DNA of 17,360 nt. It comes from Fen-455 sp050012675. Lineage in GTDB: Bacteria; Actinomycetota; Acidimicrobiia; Acidimicrobiales; Bog-793. Under the pieces are notes generated by a model that was given only the letters and a program-made list of their open reading frames with translations, did no database searches and was not told where the DNA came from. This document shows, piece after piece, positions 14,959 to 17,360 of this stretch. A program made the translations under genes and the position numbers. The number at the start of each line of letters is the position of its first letter. The first letter of the stretch is position 1. The stretch spans positions 1 to 17,360 of the forward strand of contig JBEKGS010000054.1 of NCBI GenBank assembly GCA_050012675.1, written 5' to 3'.

Positions 14959-16347
14959 GTGACAAGAGCAGTGTTGTTTGCCGACGTCGGTTGGCTGGAC
15001 GCCATCGGGAGGAGCCTGCGCGAGGGCTTGTTCATGTTCTGGGAGACCCTGTGGGCCTTGGTGCTCGGCTTCATGGTCTCGGGGGCGGTCCAAGCCTTTG
15101 TGAGTCGCCAAGCCATGCAGGCAAAGTTGGGCGACCACGGGCCGGCTGCGGTTGCCCGCGCGTCGGGATACGGGATGGCTTCCTCGTCGTGTTCGTACGC
15201 GGCGAGTGCCATGGCGAAGTCCCTGTTCGTGAAGGGAGCGGACTTCGTGGCGGCGTCGGTGTTCATGGTTGCCTCGACCAACCTCGTGATCGAGCTCGGC
15301 ATCGTGCTCATCGTGCTGATGGGCTGGCAGTTCGCGGCGAGCGAGTTCGTGGGGGGAGCCGTCATGATCGTGCTGTTGTCGCTCGTGGGTGGTTTGTTCC
15401 TCAGGGGCAGGCTCGTGGTCGAGGCGAGGCAGCGGCTCACGGGCGGCGAGCGGCACGATCACGATCGCGCATCCCCGGTGGACTCGACCCTTCAGCGCGC
15501 GCCCTGGGCGACCAAACTTCGCTCCAAGGGAGGCTGGGCGGACGCCGCCGCCTATGCCATAGCGGATCTCACGATGCTTCGTAGGGAGCTCCTGATCGGG
15601 TTCACCGTGGCTGGGTTCCTGGCGGTCCTGGTGCCCGTTCAGGTTTGGAATGCCGTGTTCGTCCACGGCCACGGCAGCTGGACGACGCTCGAGAACGTCG
15701 CCGTGGGTCCCCTCATCGCGCTCGTGAGCTTCGTGTGCTCGATCGGCAACGTTCCCCTTGCCGCGGCGCTGTGGAAGGGCGGGATCGCCTTCGGAGGAGT
15801 CGTCTCGTTCATCTTCGCCGACCTGATCAGCTTCCCCTTGCTGCTCGTCTACCGCCGTTACTACGGGACACGCCTGACGGTGCGGATGCTGGTTGTCTTC
15901 TGGTGCGTGATGTCGGCGGCCGGGCTTGTCACCGAGGTCATCTTCCGGGCTGCCGGCCTCGTCCCGACGGTCCGGGCGAGCTTGGTTGGGCCTCCACACT
16001 TCTCGTGGGACTACACGGCTTACCTCAACGTTGTCTTTCTCGTTCTTTTCGTCGTTGCCTATTGGGCCTATCGGAACAGGGCCCGATTGGGTGGTGACGA
16101 TGGTTACGCCATCGACGCCGTGTGCGGGATGCAAGTTGAGAGAGCCAACGCCGCAGCCTCCACAGTGCAAGCCGGCGAACGGTTCTACTTCTGCTCGAAC
16201 CGCTGCCGCGCCCGTTTCGAGGCGGATCCCGCGCGTTTCGCCGCAAGGAGAGCAGGGATTGGGGACGCGGACGCGGCACCCGTGTCAGCACCGGTTCCGT
16301 TCGGCCGCATGGTCAAGAGCGAGCAAGAAGAGGGTTACCAACGCTGA
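14959..16347 (+). CDS. DUF318/COG0701-type permease with C-terminal YHS metal-binding domain (putative metal efflux)
   Basis: A 462-aa membrane protein with about eight hydrophobic segments, in two halves separated by a charged, His-containing loop (about 153-208, with HDHD at 166-169). The first half has MASSSCSYAASAMAKSLFVKGADF and FMVASTNLVIELG (C78); the second has FVCSIGNVPLAAALWKGGIAFGG (C260). This duplicated pattern is that of the DUF318/ArsP-like permeases, some of which are annotated as Cu/Zn or organoarsenical efflux proteins. After the last helix, residues 383-430 form a YHS domain: DAVCGM (C389) and FYFCSNRC (C412, C416), then RFEADPARF. The GTG at 14959, 39 nt behind csoR, gives a plausible N-terminus, but the ribosome site is weak and a nearby start is possible. 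Co-transcription with csoR suggests copper-induced export; substrate inferred, not shown. Confidence 0.85.
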   Translation: MTRAVLFADVGWLDAIGRSLREGLFMFWETLWALVLGFMVSGAVQAFVSRQAMQAKLGDHGPAAVARASGYGMASSSCSYAASAMAKSLFVKGADFVAASVFMVASTNLVIELGIVLIVLMGWQFAASEFVGGAVMIVLLSLVGGLFLRGRLVVEARQRLTGGERHDHDRASPVDSTLQRAPWATKLRSKGGWADAAAYAIADLTMLRRELLIGFTVAGFLAVLVPVQVWNAVFVHGHGSWTTLENVAVGPLIALVSFVCSIGNVPLAAALWKGGIAFGGVVSFIFADLISFPLLLVYRRYYGTRLTVRMLVVFWCVMSAAGLVTEVIFRAAGLVPTVRASLVGPPHFSWDYTAYLNVVFLVLFVVAYWAYRNRARLGGDDGYAIDAVCGMQVERANAAASTVQAGERFYFCSNRCRARFEADPARFAARRAGIGDADAAPVSAPVPFGRMVKSEQEEGYQR

Positions 16348-16355
16348 TCCCGCAG

Positions 16356-16390
16356 ACTGTCTGGCGAGCAAGTACCAGAGCCCAGACAGT
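16356..16390. terminator. Bidirectional terminator-like hairpin between convergent genes
   Basis: ACTGTCTGG (16356-16364) and CCAGACAGT (16382-16390) form a perfect 9-bp inverted repeat with a 17-nt loop, 8 nt after the permease stop and 113 nt beyond the end of the convergent GH16 gene. There is no T-run on either side. Position between convergent genes favours a terminator. The rest of the gap (16391-16502) holds nothing I can identify. Confidence 0.4.
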
Positions 16391-16502
16391 GCCAGCGCTT
16401 TCGCCGGAGAAAGTGACGGTCTCTTCAGTCGTGGCTACGGTTCGCATTCGAGCAGTGAACGCGGTCGCGATGTTGCAAAAAGAGAGCAGGCGCCGCCGTG
16501 GC

Positions 16503-17360
16503 TCAGTGTTGCCAGACCCTCACGTAGTCGACTCTCATGGTGGCAGGGACGGTATCTGGCGACATCGAGTTATCCAGCGCCAGGTTGAGAATCAGGTACA
16601 TCGGGGCTGACGTGATTCCTGAAGTGTCCTGCCAGATCTCGGTTCCGTCGTAGTAGAAGGTGATCGAGCCCGGCTCCCAGTCGGCCGCGAAGGTGTGCCA
16701 CCCGCCTGTGAAGGTTCCGCTGGCGCAGGCCCCAGGCCCGCCAGCAGGGTTGTGGAAGTGGACGCAAGCTTTCCCTCCGAGGCCTTCCAGGACGTCGATC
16801 TCGCCGTCGATGGGCCAGTTTTGGCCATCGGCCCAAAAGGCCGGCCAGTCGGCGATGCTGACCGAGCCCGGTAGCCAGATGCGAGCCTCGATGTAGCCGT
16901 AAGTGAAGCTGAACAGGCCATCGGTGGTCACGATGCCCGACGCGTACGGCCTGTTGATCCCGCCGCAGTTCTCGGCTTTGGTGATCGCCGTCAGGTCGAG
17001 TTCCCCATTTGCGACGCTCATCTGCGCTGGGTCGTAGCACTCCTGTTCATAACTATTGACGGGCTGGGTGATGCCGGAGCCGAACCAGCCGGTCGACCAC
17101 TGCGAGGTGTCCAGCGAGGAGCCATTGAACTCCGAGTCGAACACCAGATTCCATGGCCCTGCGTCGGTGCCGACGGGCTGGGGCGTTCCTGACGCAGCAG
17201 GAGTGGGCGTCGTGGTCGTAGTCGTTGCCGGCGGCTGAGTCGTCGTGGTCGTGGTCGTGGCCGGTGGCTGGGTGGTCGTGGTCGTGGCCGGTGGTTGGGT
17301 GGTCGTGGTCGTGGCCGGTGGCTGGGTGGTCGTGGTCGTGGCCGGTGGCTGGGTGGTCGT
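16503..17360 (-). CDS. Secreted GH16 family beta-glucanase with Thr/Pro/Gln repeat linker, N-terminus missing
   Basis: The frame is open from the window's right edge (17360) to TGA at 16503, giving 285 visible C-terminal residues. Visible residues 1 to about 66 are a Thr/Pro/Gln/Ala linker built from TTTTTQPPA repeats. The rest is a GH16 jelly-roll domain: GPWNLVFDSEFNGSSLDTSQW, then YGYIEARIWLPG, WPAFWADG, the catalytic motif GEIDVLEGLG (nucleophile E187 and acid/base E192 of the visible part), and the closing MRVDYVRVWQH. The E-I-D-V-L-E spacing is the beta-bulge type seen in laminarinases and related endo-beta-glucanases; exact substrate (beta-1,3, mixed-linkage or other) is open. A GTG at 17144 could be called as a start, but it sits inside the domain's first strand and the upstream frame is clearly coding. 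A signal peptide or anchor and perhaps another domain lie outside the window. Confidence 0.9.
   Translation of the reverse strand, partial: TTTQPPATTTTTQPPATTTTTQPPATTTTTQPPATTTTTTTQPPATTTTTTPTPAASGTPQPVGTDAGPWNLVFDSEFNGSSLDTSQWSTGWFGSGITQPVNSYEQECYDPAQMSVANGELDLTAITKAENCGGINRPYASGIVTTDGLFSFTYGYIEARIWLPGSVSIADWPAFWADGQNWPIDGEIDVLEGLGGKACVHFHNPAGGPGACASGTFTGGWHTFAADWEPGSITFYYDGTEIWQDTSGITSAPMYLILNLALDNSMSPDTVPATMRVDYVRVWQH
17257..17360 (-). repeat. 27-bp tandem repeat encoding the TTTTTQPPA linker
   Basis: On the plus strand the unit starts GTGGCCGGTGGCTGGG and is 27 bp long. Copies begin at 17257, 17284 and 17311, and a fourth, partial one at 17338 is cut by the window edge. They are almost identical; the second differs by one synonymous base (GGTTGG for GGCTGG). 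A more diverged copy, with an extra Thr codon, lies at about 17224-17256. The period is nine codons, so copy-number change keeps the reading frame. The true copy number is unknown because the array leaves the window. Confidence 0.92.

Noticed and set aside
14905..16170. Minus-strand frame of 421 codons opposite the YHS permease
   Set aside because: It is His/Arg/Asp/Glu-rich and hydrophilic, the typical complement of a membrane-protein gene, without a recognisable domain.
16503..17144. GH16 gene as a complete 213-aa protein starting at GTG 17144
   Set aside because: The frame is open and clearly coding upstream (GPWNL and the Thr/Pro/Gln linker), so the gene is incomplete at the right edge.
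17257..17360. Tandem repeats as a CRISPR array
   Set aside because: The copies are directly adjacent with no spacers, and they encode an in-frame protein linker.

Overview
The window is high-GC bacterial DNA. The two phosphorylases of the short DUF3417-type family, a DUF3536-type GH57 enzyme, a CsoR copper repressor and several apparently leaderless starts suggest an actinomycete (Actinomycetota), possibly an environmental or uncultured lineage. This is inference from protein style. There is no rRNA or other taxonomic marker here, and I found no tRNA, CRISPR array, IS element or phage gene.

Layout. 1-243 (+) is the C-terminal end of a TauE/SafE-type membrane exporter that enters from the left. 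292-11198 (-) is a tight four-gene alpha-glucan operon, transcribed right to left: an 859-aa alpha-glucan phosphorylase, a 1355-aa fusion of 4-alpha-glucanotransferase (MalQ, GH77) with glycogen branching enzyme (GlgB, GH13), a 687-aa GH57 enzyme with a DUF3536-type C-terminus, and a second, 723-aa phosphorylase. Intergenic gaps are only 5, 6 and 12 nt. 11385-11639 (-) is a small DUF2277 protein. 11786-14417 (+) is a two-gene MacB/LolD-like ABC transporter (permease, then ATPase), ended by a GC-rich hairpin. 14596-16347 (+) is a CsoR-type repressor with an operator overlapping its own start, followed by a DUF318/COG0701-type permease carrying a C-terminal YHS metal-binding domain. A 9-bp hairpin separates it from a convergent, incomplete secreted GH16 glucanase (16503 to beyond 17360, -), whose Thr/Pro/Gln linker is encoded by a 27-bp tandem repeat running off the right edge.

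How the genes work together. The operon encodes everything needed to remodel and break down an alpha-1,4/1,6-glucan: phosphorolysis to glucose-1-phosphate (two enzymes), chain disproportionation (MalQ), branch insertion (GlgB) and a GH57 activity. It contains no nucleotide-sugar synthesis genes (glgC/glgA). The most unusual element is the in-frame MalQ-GlgB fusion, in which both catalytic triads are intact and spaced as in the free-standing enzymes. The second module looks like copper (or similar metal) responsive efflux. The GH16 enzyme at the edge acts on beta-glucans outside the cell and is probably unrelated to the intracellular glucan operon.
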